A stretch of 50,540 nt of DNA from Hydrogenophilus thiooxidans (GTDB lineage Bacteria > Pseudomonadota > Gammaproteobacteria > Burkholderiales > Rhodocyclaceae), in the NCBI RefSeq assembly GCF_019049855.1, contig NZ_JAHLSY010000015.1, positions 1-50,540 on the forward strand, given 5' to 3'. Positions within the stretch are counted from its first letter, which is position 1. Each line of letters opens with the position of its first letter. Made by a program: the position numbers and the translations under genes. A model generated the notes under the pieces. The model ran no database searches. It was not told the origin of the DNA and worked only from the letters and a program-made list of their open reading frames with translations. Shown piece after piece: positions 1-10,300 of this stretch.

Positions 1-1
1 G

Positions 2-193
2 ACCTTTGCGAAAATCCGCGAGCACGACGCCTACTACTACGTCGACAAGACCCCGTATGCGCTGCGCCTCATCGAAAGCGGCACCCACTACTTCCTTTCC
101 CTCACCACCCCCGAGGTTGCCCGCGCGATGCGCGAAGGGCTACGCAACCTCTACTCGGTGATCAAAGAAGCGAAAACAAATAAGGGGCTTTGA
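2..193 (+). pseudogene. 3' remnant of an AAA-ATPase-like (PF09820-type) gene with a replaced tail, partial at left edge
   Basis: The frame is open from the window edge to a TGA at 191-193 (63 codons visible). The first part, TFAKIREHDAYYYVDKTPYA followed by LRLIESGTHYFLS, matches the N-terminal hallmark of the AAA-ATPase-like/PD-(D/E)XK family, in which YFLS is normally followed at once by the Walker A stretch RPRRFGKS. Here that Walker A segment is missing. The reading continues for about 28 unrelated residues (LTTPEVARAMREGLRNLYSV and a lysine-rich end) and stops. I infer that an internal deletion or recombination removed the ATPase and nuclease parts. A genuine short paralogue cannot be excluded because the start lies outside the window. 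No function is assigned. Confidence 0.55.
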
Positions 194-273
194 CGAAGAA
201 CCCAATAGGGGCATTTGGATTGGGGCTGTGCGCGCCGGGCATACGGGCAAAAAGGGGAGCGGTTCCTATGCGT

Positions 274-3200
274 TCAGCGCGTCAGCGCCTCCTGTAGCAG
301 CCACGTAAAGAGTTCTTGGCTTGCGGCGCGCCAAGCGTTTCGGTCGTTGCGCTCGGCCGCTTCGTGAAGCGCCGCGTGTACCGCATGGATTTCGTGCGCG
401 TCGGGGTAGTAGGTGTTCAAGTAGGCGGTGATTGGGCATTCGGCAAGCGGTTCGAGGCCGAATGCGCCGCGTTCGTGGTTGACTTGCCATTGGTACGCCA
501 GTGCCCCGAGCGGGGTAGCAAGCGGCGCATCGGGGTAGACGCGCAACGGGGCGCGGCGCCATTCGTCGTGCCAGCCGACGAGCTGTTCCGGTGGCATGGG
601 GCGTGCGATGCCGTACCCTTGCGCCACGTGCACACCGACTGCGCGCAACGTTTCGGCAAGGGCTGGGCTTTCCACCCCTTCGGCAATTACCTGCCGTTCG
701 AGCCCTTCGCCGAGCCGTGCCAACGCCCGGATCACGGTGAGGTGGGGGATGGGGTCCTGCACCATCGCGCGCACGAGGATCTGATCGATCTTGATCACGT
801 CGAACGGCAGTTGCGCAAGCCGCACCAGGCCGCTGTAGCCGGAACCGATGTCGTCGATCGCCAGCTGTACACCGAGTTGCCGTAGCGCCGCAAGCGCTTC
901 GATGCTGTGGCTACCGGCAAGCGGCTTGTCTTCCAGTATTTCCAGCGTGAGGCGTTGCGGTGAGAGCGCGTGTGTCGCAAGCGCTCCTTGCACCCAACGG
1001 GTGCATTCGGGGTGGTGCAGTGAGGCGAAGTCGAGATTGGCGCTCAAGCCAAGCGCCAAGCCAGCTTGCTCCCAACGCCTGAGCCACGCGAACCCTTCGG
1101 TGAGCACGGCGCGAAAGAGGTGGGGGTAGAGGTCGTCGTGAAGGACAGGAAGGAACTGCGCGGGGGTGAGCGTTTCCGTCCCCAATTGCAAGCGGGCGAG
1201 CGCTTCCACTTTGACGAGCCTGCCGGAGGCGAGGTCGACGATCGGCTGCACGGCGATCTGCACGCCGCCGCTCGTCACCGCAGCGCGAATCGCCGCAGCG
1301 CGGTCGACGCTGATCGGCGCGGTCTGTAGCGGGTTCATCGTTTCGGTATCGAAATGGGCAAGCGCGTCGTCGCCCGCCCGTTTGAGTGCGTGGAGCCACT
1401 GTTGGGCCCAGAGGCTGCTGAACTGGTAGGGGTGGCGTCCGCCGATCAACAGGAGCGTTTTGGGTGTTCCGCGGCGGTCGACGAACGGGACCACGGCGAA
1501 ACTCGCCATCTTCGCTTCGATTGCGGGCGCGTGCCACGGCGTGGTGCGCGGGTCGTGGCAGTAGTCGTCGCTCACCGAAATGGTATTGCGAAACCACGCG
1601 GTGGCGATAAGCCCTTGCCCTTCGGCGCGACGGCTGTCGAGGCGGGGAACGCGGACAGGGTCGAAGGCGGCAAAGAGCGGCGCGAGGTTCATTTTGCCAG
1701 AAACCGCGACGAGGTGGAAACGTCCGTTGCTGTCCGGTTGCGCGATCGCCGCGAAGCGGATGCCCGGTAATTTTGCGATCGCATCGCAGAGCGCCTCTTG
1801 CCAACTGCTCAAAGAATTGCCGGGTTCCGGGATATCACGCAGCACCAGGGTTAGGTAGGTTGCGCTCGTTTTTTCCATCGCGTCGAGGAAGGTGCGTTCC
1901 GCTAACGCAATGCGCAGATGCGCGATGTGCATGAGGCGAAAGATTTCGCTGCTGCGTAACCCCTGGCGTTGGAGAAAACGCTGCAAGAAGCGTTCGCTTT
2001 CCGAGTACCCGACGAGCGCCTCGGCGAGACTCAAACCTTCGAGCGCGTGGATCGTTCCCAACAGCGCTGCTTGTTCAGCGATCGCCGAATCCGAGGCTTC
2101 AGCGGCAAGCAGCGTGACGAAATGGCGCGCCACAAGCGCACGGTAGTGTGCGAACGCATCCGGGAGTTGGGCAGCCAGCCGTTTGCCGATCGCGGGGTGT
2201 TCCGTGATTTCAGAGAGGAGCGTTTCTGTGAACCGTTCCGCCGCGTCCTGAAGCAGTGCGGTATATGCGGCAAGCAGCTGGCGCGCGGCGGGACCGAAGG
2301 GGTCATCGATCGTCGGGGCGGTTTCGGTGAGCGACGCGTTGGCTTCGCCCGCGATGCGCATCGTCTCTGAGGTCTGACCTTTTTGCGCTTTGAGCGCAAG
2401 GAGCGCTTCGTCGGCGCGGCGCAGCAGGGTATCGAGCTCTTCACCGTGCTGGGGGAAGAGTGCCCAACCGATCCCGTAGCTGATGGGGAGGGTAGTGCCG
2501 CCGACTGTGATGGGTTCTGCGAAATGGCGCAAGAGGCGTTCGCCGAACGCGGTGAGCTCCGCATACGCCCCTTGCGCGGTGAGGCCGGTGAGGAGGATCA
2601 CGAACTCGTCGCCGCCCAGCCGGGCGACGAAATCGCTTGTGCGCGTCGCGGCTTTGAGGCGTTCGGCGACGGTGACGAGCAGCGCGTCGCCGACGTCGTG
2701 GCCGAAACGGTCGTTCACCGGTTTGAAATCGTTGAGGTCGAAGAGCCCCACCGCAACCCATTCGTTTCGGCGTTCTGCTTGCGCCAGGAGATTGGGGGCG
2801 ATCGTTTCGAGCGCGTAGCGGTTGGGGCAGTGCGTCAGCGGGTCGGTGCGTGCGAGGCGCTGTTGCGTGACGAGCGCACGCTTGAGTTTTCCGTAGACTA
2901 CCTGCAGCCGGGTGAGCGCGAAAATGAAGAGGGCAAGGAGCACCCCTTCGACCGTCCAGCGCGGTCTCGCCTCCTGCAGGGTGTGGTCGAGCCAAAGGGG
3001 TTCGGCGATGGCGGTGGTGACGCAGTAGGCACCGCGGCAGTGGCGCGCGGAAAGCCTCGATTCCGTCGTCGCTCCTTCGGGGGGGTCAGAGGGTGCAGAT
3101 TGAGAAGAAGGCGGAGCGGTTGACGAAGCGGAGGGAATCGGCGTGACACGACCCTTTTCGTCGAGCGTTGCGACGACGCGCTGGAAGCGGCGGTCGAAAA

Positions 3201-3858
3201 TGGTGGTGGTGTATAAAAGCGCGGCGTTCTCGACGAGCGTGGGCGCCCGCGCAAAAAGCTGCGCGGCGCGGTAGGGGCTGCCGACGTACGCGACGAGTGA
3301 TCCGTCCGCCGCGCGGATCGGGAGGCGCATCCCGACCACCGCCTCGTTGAAGCGTGGGGCGAAACGGGGAAGTGTCAGCAGCCCTTCGTGGGCAAGCGGC
3401 GCGGTCTCCCCCGGCGTCGCCGCAGGCGCATAGGGCCGAAAGTCGTCGGGCGCGAAGATGGCTTTACGGGGCTGGGCAAAGGTGCTCCAAAGAATCTCTT
3501 TGCCATCGGGCGTTTGCACGTTGATCGCGCGCAATTCGGGATGTTCGGCGAGCACGCGGTCGATCGCCTGCGCGATCGGGGTGGGGATCCGCGCAGGGGC
3601 GGTGCCATCGAGGTAGGGGGCAAGGAGCCCCTTGCCGATGAGGGTGAGGTTTTCGAACTGTTCGCGTACGCGCTCGTCGATCGCTGCGCTCTGCGTCGCT
3701 GCGGCAACGGCCAAGATTTGCGCGCTGCGCGCCCGCGCGTTTTGCCACCACGCCCATTCGGCGACGGCAAGCAGGGCGAACGCAGCAACAAGGAGCGACC
3801 ACAGGGCAACGCGCGGGTTTCGCAGCATGAATCCAAAAAAGCACGTGACGATGCCCAT
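274..3858 (-). CDS. Membrane GGDEF-EAL protein with periplasmic, globin-like and GAF regions and a CZB-like tail
   Basis: Predicted cyclic-di-GMP synthase/phosphodiesterase of 1194 residues. TM1 lies near residues 17-34, a periplasmic sensory region at about 41-300, and TM2 near 302-318. The GGDEF domain (about 335-495) has an intact ARLGGDEF (412-419) preceded by the inhibitory-site motif RTSD (406-409). Residues 520-675 are helical, with LLGTIHALEGL around His604, which resembles the proximal-histidine segment of globin-coupled sensors. A GAF-like region follows (about 690-835). The EAL domain (about 855-1095) carries EAL (885-887), DDIGSGYS (1002-1009), KID, EGVE and QGY, so it looks catalytically competent. 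The last 95 residues contain C1141-x4-YL and H1161-x3-H1165, recalling a CZB zinc site. The ATG at 3858 is preferred because AGGTAGA precedes it. The globin and CZB assignments are tentative. Confidence 0.85.
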   Translation of the reverse strand: MGIVTCFFGFMLRNPRVALWSLLVAAFALLAVAEWAWWQNARARSAQILAVAAATQSAAIDERVREQFENLTLIGKGLLAPYLDGTAPARIPTPIAQAIDRVLAEHPELRAINVQTPDGKEILWSTFAQPRKAIFAPDDFRPYAPAATPGETAPLAHEGLLTLPRFAPRFNEAVVGMRLPIRAADGSLVAYVGSPYRAAQLFARAPTLVENAALLYTTTIFDRRFQRVVATLDEKGRVTPIPSASSTAPPSSQSAPSDPPEGATTESRLSARHCRGAYCVTTAIAEPLWLDHTLQEARPRWTVEGVLLALFIFALTRLQVVYGKLKRALVTQQRLARTDPLTHCPNRYALETIAPNLLAQAERRNEWVAVGLFDLNDFKPVNDRFGHDVGDALLVTVAERLKAATRTSDFVARLGGDEFVILLTGLTAQGAYAELTAFGERLLRHFAEPITVGGTTLPISYGIGWALFPQHGEELDTLLRRADEALLALKAQKGQTSETMRIAGEANASLTETAPTIDDPFGPAARQLLAAYTALLQDAAERFTETLLSEITEHPAIGKRLAAQLPDAFAHYRALVARHFVTLLAAEASDSAIAEQAALLGTIHALEGLSLAEALVGYSESERFLQRFLQRQGLRSSEIFRLMHIAHLRIALAERTFLDAMEKTSATYLTLVLRDIPEPGNSLSSWQEALCDAIAKLPGIRFAAIAQPDSNGRFHLVAVSGKMNLAPLFAAFDPVRVPRLDSRRAEGQGLIATAWFRNTISVSDDYCHDPRTTPWHAPAIEAKMASFAVVPFVDRRGTPKTLLLIGGRHPYQFSSLWAQQWLHALKRAGDDALAHFDTETMNPLQTAPISVDRAAAIRAAVTSGGVQIAVQPIVDLASGRLVKVEALARLQLGTETLTPAQFLPVLHDDLYPHLFRAVLTEGFAWLRRWEQAGLALGLSANLDFASLHHPECTRWVQGALATHALSPQRLTLEILEDKPLAGSHSIEALAALRQLGVQLAIDDIGSGYSGLVRLAQLPFDVIKIDQILVRAMVQDPIPHLTVIRALARLGEGLERQVIAEGVESPALAETLRAVGVHVAQGYGIARPMPPEQLVGWHDEWRRAPLRVYPDAPLATPLGALAYQWQVNHERGAFGLEPLAECPITAYLNTYYPDAHEIHAVHAALHEAAERNDRNAWRAASQELFTWLLQEALTR

Positions 3859-3933
3859 TCTACCTGCGTTTTGGGGGTTGGGAATCGGCTTGCCGAGGAA
3901 AACCCGCGCGAGGGGGGGGCGGAGTAGGGATCC

Positions 3934-4725
3934 TCAGGGCAGGAGGCGGCGCGTCAGTCGGCGCAATGCCCAGCGCGTGGGGAGAACGGTCAGAAGCCCC
4001 ATGAGCACGACTGCCACTGCCAGTGTGGTGAAGGCGGGGGAGCTCCCTGCGGCCAACGGGCGCAGGAGCGCGACCGCGTGGGTGAGCGGCAGCGCCTGCG
4101 CGAACGCCACAAGCGGCGCAGGCAACTGCGTGAGGGGAAAAAAGGCGCCGGAGAGGAAAGACATCGGGGTGATGAAGAGGGTGAAGTAGTAGAGGAAGAA
4201 GTCGTAACTTTTGGCGAGCGCAACCATCGGCAACGCAAGTGCCGCAAAGGTGAGGCCGGTGAGCGCGATCACCGGGAGGATGAAGGGGATCGCGGTGAAC
4301 GCGACGAGCCCGGCGGCAGCGGCAACGAGGGTGACCGCACCACCAGCCAGTGTCGCTTTGGTCGCAGCCCAGAGAAGTTCGCCGAGCACGACGTCGGTGA
4401 GGGTGAGCGGGGTGGTGAGTACCGCTTCCCACGTTTTCTGCACGTGCATGCGCGAAAACGCGGAATAGAGCGCTTCGAAGCTCGCGGCGTTCATCGTCGC
4501 GTACGCGATGATCCCCGGGGCGAGGAAGTTCAGGTACGGTTGGCCCTCGACTTCGGCGATGAGCGCGCCCAACCCAAGCCCGAGGCCGAAGAGGTAAAGG
4601 GTGGGGTCGATGAAATTACCCAAGAGCGACGGCACCATGAGCTTGCGCCAGACCAGCGCGTTGCGCCGCCAGTAGGCAAGCGCGCGGCGGGGGGCGAAGC
4701 GAGCGGGGGCGGTGGGGTCAGCCAT
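3934..4725 (-). CDS. nodJ: ABC-2 type exporter permease, NodJ family
   Basis: Membrane subunit (263 aa) of a two-gene ABC exporter. It has the NodJ/ABC-2 organisation: a short cytoplasmic N-terminus with the YWRRNALVWRKLMVPSLLGN segment, then about six hydrophobic helices, including PTLYLFGLGLGLGALI and the glycine/alanine-rich central helices. It overlaps the 3' end of the ATPase gene by 8 bases, so the two are translationally coupled. In rhizobia NodIJ exports lipo-chitin oligosaccharides. Homologues are widespread in bacteria that do not nodulate, and no nod biosynthesis gene is present here, so the cargo is unknown. The symbol denotes the family only. Confidence 0.88.
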   Translation of the reverse strand: MADPTAPARFAPRRALAYWRRNALVWRKLMVPSLLGNFIDPTLYLFGLGLGLGALIAEVEGQPYLNFLAPGIIAYATMNAASFEALYSAFSRMHVQKTWEAVLTTPLTLTDVVLGELLWAATKATLAGGAVTLVAAAAGLVAFTAIPFILPVIALTGLTFAALALPMVALAKSYDFFLYYFTLFITPMSFLSGAFFPLTQLPAPLVAFAQALPLTHAVALLRPLAAGSSPAFTTLAVAVVLMGLLTVLPTRWALRRLTRRLLP

Positions 4726-5785
4726 CGCGCAGTTCCCGTCCAGTGAGTTTGAGGAAGAGGTCTTCGAGGTGGCCGCGGCGGATCACTGCGGTGAGCGTGG
4801 GGTGGGGTTCGAGGAGCGCAAGCGCCGCTGCGGGGTCGCGTGTGGTGTAGCAAAAGAGGGTTTCGCCTGCGCGCTCGAAGCGCGGTGCTGTGGCGCCGTT
4901 CGCTGCAAGGGGGGTGAGGGATTCGGCCAGGCGCCGTTCGAAGGCGTCGATGCCACCCACGGAAGACCAATCGCCGTGGATTTCGAGCACGAAGGGTTCG
5001 ATTGCGGCGGCAACGAGCGCGTGCGGTGCACCTTCGGCGACGACGCGACCGGCATCGACGATCACGACGCGGTCGGCAAGCCGTTCCGCCTCTTCCAGGT
5101 AGTGGGTGGTGAGCAGCATCGCAACGCCCTGTTGCCGCAGTTCGCGCAGCCGTTGCCAGATGAGGTGGCGCGCTTGCGGGTCGAGGCCGGTGGTGGGTTC
5201 GTCCAGGATGAGGAGTTCGGGGTTCGCGACGAGTGCCCGCGCAAGCGAAAGCCGCCGCCGCATGCCCCCCGAAAGCGTCGCGACCGGGGCCGCTTCTTTC
5301 CCGGCCAAGCCGACGAACGCAAGGAGCTCGGGGACACGGGCGCGAGCGGTTGCCTCCGGGATGCCGAAGTAGCGGGCGAAGACGATCAGGTTTTCTTCGG
5401 CGGTAAAATCAGGGTCGAGGTTGTCGAATTGCGGTACGACGCCCACCCGTTGCCGGGCGGCGACCGCGTCTGCGGGAATGGGGTGCCCCAGGAGGGTCAC
5501 GTGCCCCGCTTCATACGGGGAGAGGCCGAGCAAGACGCGCAACGCAGTGGTTTTGCCCGCGCCGTTGGGGCCGAGCACCGCGACGCATTCGCCGGGGTAG
5601 ACGGCGAAGGTGAGGGCGTCAAGCACGCGGGTGGTGCCGTAATGTTTGACGACGGCAGTCAATGCCGCAAGGGGCGGGTTTGCGTCGGAGGTTGGTGCGG
5701 CAGTAGGGTGGGGCGACGGCGCATCGCGTGCGCTGAGCGGGTGTTGGGGCGAACGGTTTGGGGGGAGCGGCGAGCGGGCGGTCAT
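4718..5785 (-). CDS. nodI: ABC exporter ATP-binding protein, NodI family
   Basis: ATPase partner of the downstream NodJ-type permease (355 aa). Visible motifs are Walker A GPNGAGKTT (72-80), the signature LSGGMRRRLSLARAL, Walker B ELLILDEPTTGLDP, and the H-loop in LLTTHYLEEAERLADR. After the nucleotide-binding domain comes a C-terminal region of about 90 residues typical of NodI/DrrA-like exporters. The first 38 residues are Pro/Ala/Ser-rich and poorly conserved in character. The recognisable domain begins near LAALTAVVKHYG, so the true start could be an alternative codon further in. It sits 18 bases downstream of the alpha/beta hydrolase gene in the same run. Confidence 0.9.
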   Translation of the reverse strand: MTARSPLPPNRSPQHPLSARDAPSPHPTAAPTSDANPPLAALTAVVKHYGTTRVLDALTFAVYPGECVAVLGPNGAGKTTALRVLLGLSPYEAGHVTLLGHPIPADAVAARQRVGVVPQFDNLDPDFTAEENLIVFARYFGIPEATARARVPELLAFVGLAGKEAAPVATLSGGMRRRLSLARALVANPELLILDEPTTGLDPQARHLIWQRLRELRQQGVAMLLTTHYLEEAERLADRVVIVDAGRVVAEGAPHALVAAAIEPFVLEIHGDWSSVGGIDAFERRLAESLTPLAANGATAPRFERAGETLFCYTTRDPAAALALLEPHPTLTAVIRRGHLEDLFLKLTGRELRDG

Positions 5786-5803
5786 GCGGCGCGGGACGGA
5801 AAT

Positions 5804-6535
5804 CTAGGCAGGGGGACAGACCGCGAGGGCGTTTTTCACCAGCGTCTTCACCACGTGGAGTTTACCGTGGAAGAAGTGGTCGGCGCCGGGGACGACCGCG
5901 ATGGGGCGCGCGGCAGGACGCGCCCAGTCGAGCGCGCGGGAAAGCGGCGCGACGGTATCCTCTTCGCCGTGGATCATCAGGACGGGGAGCGTGGTGGGGA
6001 GTTCCGGCGTGGTGTAGACGGTGCCGGAGCCGAGCGCCAAGCCGTGGGGAAGCCCGACCAGCGTAACGTGCCGCAGCGTCAGCGGCGGCAGCGCCGCGCG
6101 CCATTTCTCTGGGTCGAGATTCGGGTGGGCTTCGACCGCGCTCGCGGTTTCACCCAGGAGGATGCGCGCGACGCGGGTGGTGACGTACGCGCCGAACGAG
6201 AAGCCGCCCAGGTAGAGCACGGGGGCAAGGTCCCAGGTGCGAAACGCCCAGGCAAGGAGCGTGAGCAGGTCTTCGGTCTCGCCAACTCCATGGTCGTGTT
6301 GGCCGGCGGAGCCACCAACGCCGCGAAAGTTGGGGCGCAGCGTCACGAGCCCCGCTTCGGCATGCGCGCGCGCGACCGTGTGGGTCACCTTGTTGGTGTT
6401 CGCACCGCCGAAGAGGGGGTGGGGGTGGGCGACGAGCGCCAGCCCCTGCGGGGGTGTTGCGGGGGTATCGACCAGGAGTTCGATCGCGCCCGCTGGGCCG
6501 GGGGCGGTGGTTTTTTCGGTTTTGGGGTGTGCCAT
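5804..6535 (-). CDS. Alpha/beta hydrolase (COG2945-like)
   Basis: Cytoplasmic serine hydrolase of 243 aa with no signal peptide. It shows an early HPHPLFGG segment (oxyanion/HP motif of this family), the nucleophile elbow GGFSFGAY, an acid residue in MIHGEEDTVAPL, and the catalytic histidine in PGADHFFHGKL. This matches the small alpha/beta hydrolase family often annotated as dienelactone-hydrolase-like or COG2945. The substrate is unknown. It follows the [2Fe-2S] ferredoxin gene by 7 bases and precedes nodI, suggesting one transcript. Confidence 0.85.
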   Translation of the reverse strand: MAHPKTEKTTAPGPAGAIELLVDTPATPPQGLALVAHPHPLFGGANTNKVTHTVARAHAEAGLVTLRPNFRGVGGSAGQHDHGVGETEDLLTLLAWAFRTWDLAPVLYLGGFSFGAYVTTRVARILLGETASAVEAHPNLDPEKWRAALPPLTLRHVTLVGLPHGLALGSGTVYTTPELPTTLPVLMIHGEEDTVAPLSRALDWARPAARPIAVVPGADHFFHGKLHVVKTLVKNALAVCPPA

Positions 6536-6542
6536 CGTGCGA

Positions 6543-6866
6543 TCAGGTTTGGGGAAGCATCAGACGGGCAACGGGGCGGCCGTTCGCGATGTGTTCGCTG
6601 AGGATTTCGTCGATGTCGCTTTCGTCCAGGTAGGTGTACCAGACGCCGTCGGGGTAGACGACGAGCACCGGGCCGAGGTCGCACCGCCCCAGGCACCCGG
6701 CTTTGTTGATCCGAACGCCACCGGTGGCGTTGAGCGCGAGCCCAAGCGCTTTGGCGCGGTCGCGCGCGTAGCGCATCATCCCTTCGGCGTCGTGGTTCGC
6801 GCAGCAGGTGTCACCAGGGTCGCGTTGGTTGCAGCAGAAAAAAAGGTGGTGGCGGAAGTATGGCAT
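6543..6866 (-). CDS. Thioredoxin-fold [2Fe-2S] ferredoxin
   Basis: Small (107 aa) ferredoxin-domain protein of the thioredoxin-like [2Fe-2S] class. Cysteine pairs occur at 11/12 and 21/22, followed by the diagnostic C58-LGR-C62 in KAGCLGRCDLGPVLVVYPDG, the spacing expected for the cluster ligands. A strong ribosome site (AAGGAGAG) lies just upstream of the ATG. It is the second of the two small metabolic genes (gloA, then ferredoxin) after the giant CheB/CheR protein. Its electron partner is not evident in the window. Confidence 0.88.
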   Translation of the reverse strand: MPYFRHHLFFCCNQRDPGDTCCANHDAEGMMRYARDRAKALGLALNATGGVRINKAGCLGRCDLGPVLVVYPDGVWYTYLDESDIDEILSEHIANGRPVARLMLPQT

Positions 6867-6917
6867 CGGCTCTCCTTCATGTCGCTCGCAAGTGGTGTCT
6901 GGTGGCTTCCGGAGTGG

Positions 6918-7324
<407 letters not shown>

Positions 7325-7325
<1 letters not shown>

Positions 7326-10300
7326 CAGCAGTTCTCCCGTTTTTCCAGAAAGGTTTGGAATTCGTTCCACGGCATCGGTTTGGCGAAATGGTACCCTTGG
7401 ATCGCGATCGGCGCAAAGGGTTCGAACCAGACAAGTTGCGCGTGCGATTCCAGCCCTTCGACCACCGCAAGCGCTCCCACCGCACGGGTGAGTTCGAGGA
7501 TCGCGCGCATGATCTGTTCGCCGGTACCCTGTTGCCCGATGCGGTCGGTGAAGCATTTGTCGATTTTGATCACGTCGGGGCGTAGCGCTTCGAGTCGGCT
7601 CAGGTTGGCGTAGCCGGTGCCGAAGTCGTCGATCGCAAGCCGCGCCCCTTTTTCACGAAGCTGCGCAAGGAACGCCGCGGCGGTGCCCTTTGGGTCCATC
7701 GCGAGCGATTCGGTGACTTCGAGGGTGAGGTGGGGAAGCGCCGCTTCGACCTCGTGCGCCCATCGGGCGAGCGCCGGGTCGCTGAATTGGGCAGGGGAGA
7801 GGTTGACCGCGACGCGAAAACCGGGTCGCTGCGCTGCGAGTTGCAGCGCGAAGCGCGCGGCTTCTTGGAGCACCCAGAGTCCGATCGGTCGGATCAGGCC
7901 ACTTGCTTCGGCAAGGGGGATGAATTCCGCCGCGCTGCGCAAACCTTGGTGCGGATGGCGCCAGCGCAGCAGCGCTTCGGCAGTGGTGACGGTGCGCTCG
8001 GGAAGCTGCACGACGGGCTGGAGGAAGAGTTCGAATTCGCCGTTGGCAAGCGCGTGTTCGAGCGCGCGGCGCTGTTCGGCCTCGAAGCGGACTTTGGATT
8101 CGATCCGCTCCGAGTAGAAGCGTACCCGGTTCTTGCCGCTCTCTTTTGCCGCGTACATCGCTGCGTCCGCAAGCCGCATCAGGGTTTCGGCGTCTTCGGC
8201 GTCGTTGGGAAACGCGGCGACGCCGATGCTCACGGTGACTTGGGCACGGTGGTCCTGGACCACGAAAGGTTGGCGCAGCACGTCGCGGGCGCTTTCGGCG
8301 ATGCGCTGTGCGGTCGATGCGGTGGCGCTGCCTTCGACGAGGATGAGGAATTCGTCCCCACCCAGCCGTGCGACGGTGTCGCTTTCCCGGACGCACGTTT
8401 TGAGGCGCGCGGCCGTCTCCACCAAGAGGGCGTCGCCGGCGTCGTGGCCGTAGAGGTCGTTCACTTCTTTGAAGCCGTCGAGGTCGAGAAAGAGGAGATA
8501 GACCGTTTCGCCTTCGCGGCGGGCGCGGGCGAGCGCCCGGTCGATGCGGTCCCGGGCGAGTGCGCGGTTGGGAAGGCCCGTCAGGGCGTCGAAGTGGGCT
8601 TGGCGGTAAATGAGCTTTTCGTTCGCTTTGACGGTGTCGATGTTTTGCCAGATGACGACGTGGAACGTGCCCACGGGGGGTGGGTAGTTTTCGCGGTTGA
8701 GGTGCTGCATCACCCAGTGGGTGGAGCCATCGGCGGCGACGATCCGTTTTTCGCATGGCGCGGCGCGCCCTTGCGTGAGCGCTGCCCACTGCTGCGCGTC
8801 GGTAAGCGCCGATTCCGGATGGGTGAATGCGGCAAACGAGCGTCCGACGAGCGTTTCGGCGGTTTGGCCGAGCCACGCGGCAAAGGGGTCGTTCGCGCTG
8901 AGGATCGTGCCGTTGGCGTCGAGTAGCGCAATGCCGACGGTGGGATTCTCCCAGACCGCCGCGAGACGGGCTTGACCGATCGCCGCTTGTTCGGCGACCC
9001 GCTGCGCTTCGGTGACGTCCAAGAGCGTTGCGGCAATCTGTTCGGGCTGGTGGGCGCGCGCGGCGATGCGCACGCCACGCTCTTCGACGATGCGCCATTC
9101 CCCTTTCGGTGTGCGCAGGCGATACCGTTGCTGCCACGTTTTGCTGCTCCGCTGCCACTGGGCTTCGATGGTGGGGCGGGCGTTGGGGTCGATCGCAGCG
9201 AGGAAGTGCGACCAGGTGAGCGCTTCCGGGGCGACGCCGAGCCATTCGGCAAGCCGTGGCGACGCGTAGGTGAAGGCGTCGAGCGTTGCCGGGGCCATGA
9301 AGAGCGCTTCTTGAAGTGCCGCGGCGATGGTGATGAGTCGTTCTTCAAGCTGCAATCGGGCGATTTCCGCTTGCTTGAGCGCGGTGGTGTCGAGGAGTTT
9401 GAGGACAAAGCCAGCGCGATCGGTATCGGTGGTCCAATGGGTTATGGTCAGCAACCAGTAGCGGGTGCCGTCGTTCAGTTCGACCGATTGGGGTGTTTCG
9501 CGCGCCGCGGCAAAGAGCGCGGTGCGGGTTTCGCTCTCCGGCCAGGGGATGCGGTTACGATCGAAGGGGAACGGTTGTCCGATGTGGCGTTCGGTGAGCG
9601 CAAAGTGCGTCTCCGCGGCGCGGTTGTAGCGGATGAGCCGTTCCGATTCGTCGAGGACGAGAAGCGGCCCGGTGAGCGCGTTGAGGATCGCTTCCAAGAG
9701 TTCGTTGAGCGCGGCCTGTTCGGCAAGACTGCGGTCGAGCCCTTCGTTGAGCGAGCGGAGCTCTTCGTTGCTCGCGTGCAGCTCTTCGTTGCCCGCTTCG
9801 AGCTCTTCGTTCGCCGACTGCAGCTCTTCGGTGGTGGTCTGCAGCTCTTCGTAGAGGGCTTGCAGTTCGGCTTGCGCCCGTTCGAGCGCGTCGATGAGCG
9901 TTTCGCGCTGTTCCTGTTCCAGGGTCAGACGGTCGACGGTGCGTTGCAACACCGTTTCCCGGCGCGTGGCTGGTGCGTCGGTAGCCGCTTCGGCAGCTGG
10001 TGCGTGTGCTGGTGCGGCGGACGCTTCGGTTTGGAGCGGTTCGAAGACGAAGAGCAGGAAAGGGGTTTCTTCTACGTCGAGGCGCGTGGCGTAGAGTTGC
10101 ACCGCGGGGGCGCCGTCGGCATCGAGGAGCGGAAGGGTTTGTGGCGCGTTGTCGGTAGGGAGCAGCAGTTGGCGCATCACCAGCCGCAACGGCGTGCGCC
10201 AACCGTTTGGGATCAGCGCAGGCAGCGTGAAATCGCTTTTGCCCTGCGGCCAGTGAAGAAACGCGCTGCAGTCCCCCAGGATGTGCAACGGGCGTCCCTG

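Noticed and set aside
3934-5785. Nodulation factor export
   Set aside because: The NodIJ family is widespread outside rhizobia and no nod biosynthesis genes are present.
4712-6601. Long open frame on the plus strand opposite nodI and the hydrolase
   Set aside because: It runs antisense to genes with clear family motifs. Its translation is Arg/Gly/Val-rich with no recognisable domain, as expected from a high-G+C mirror frame.
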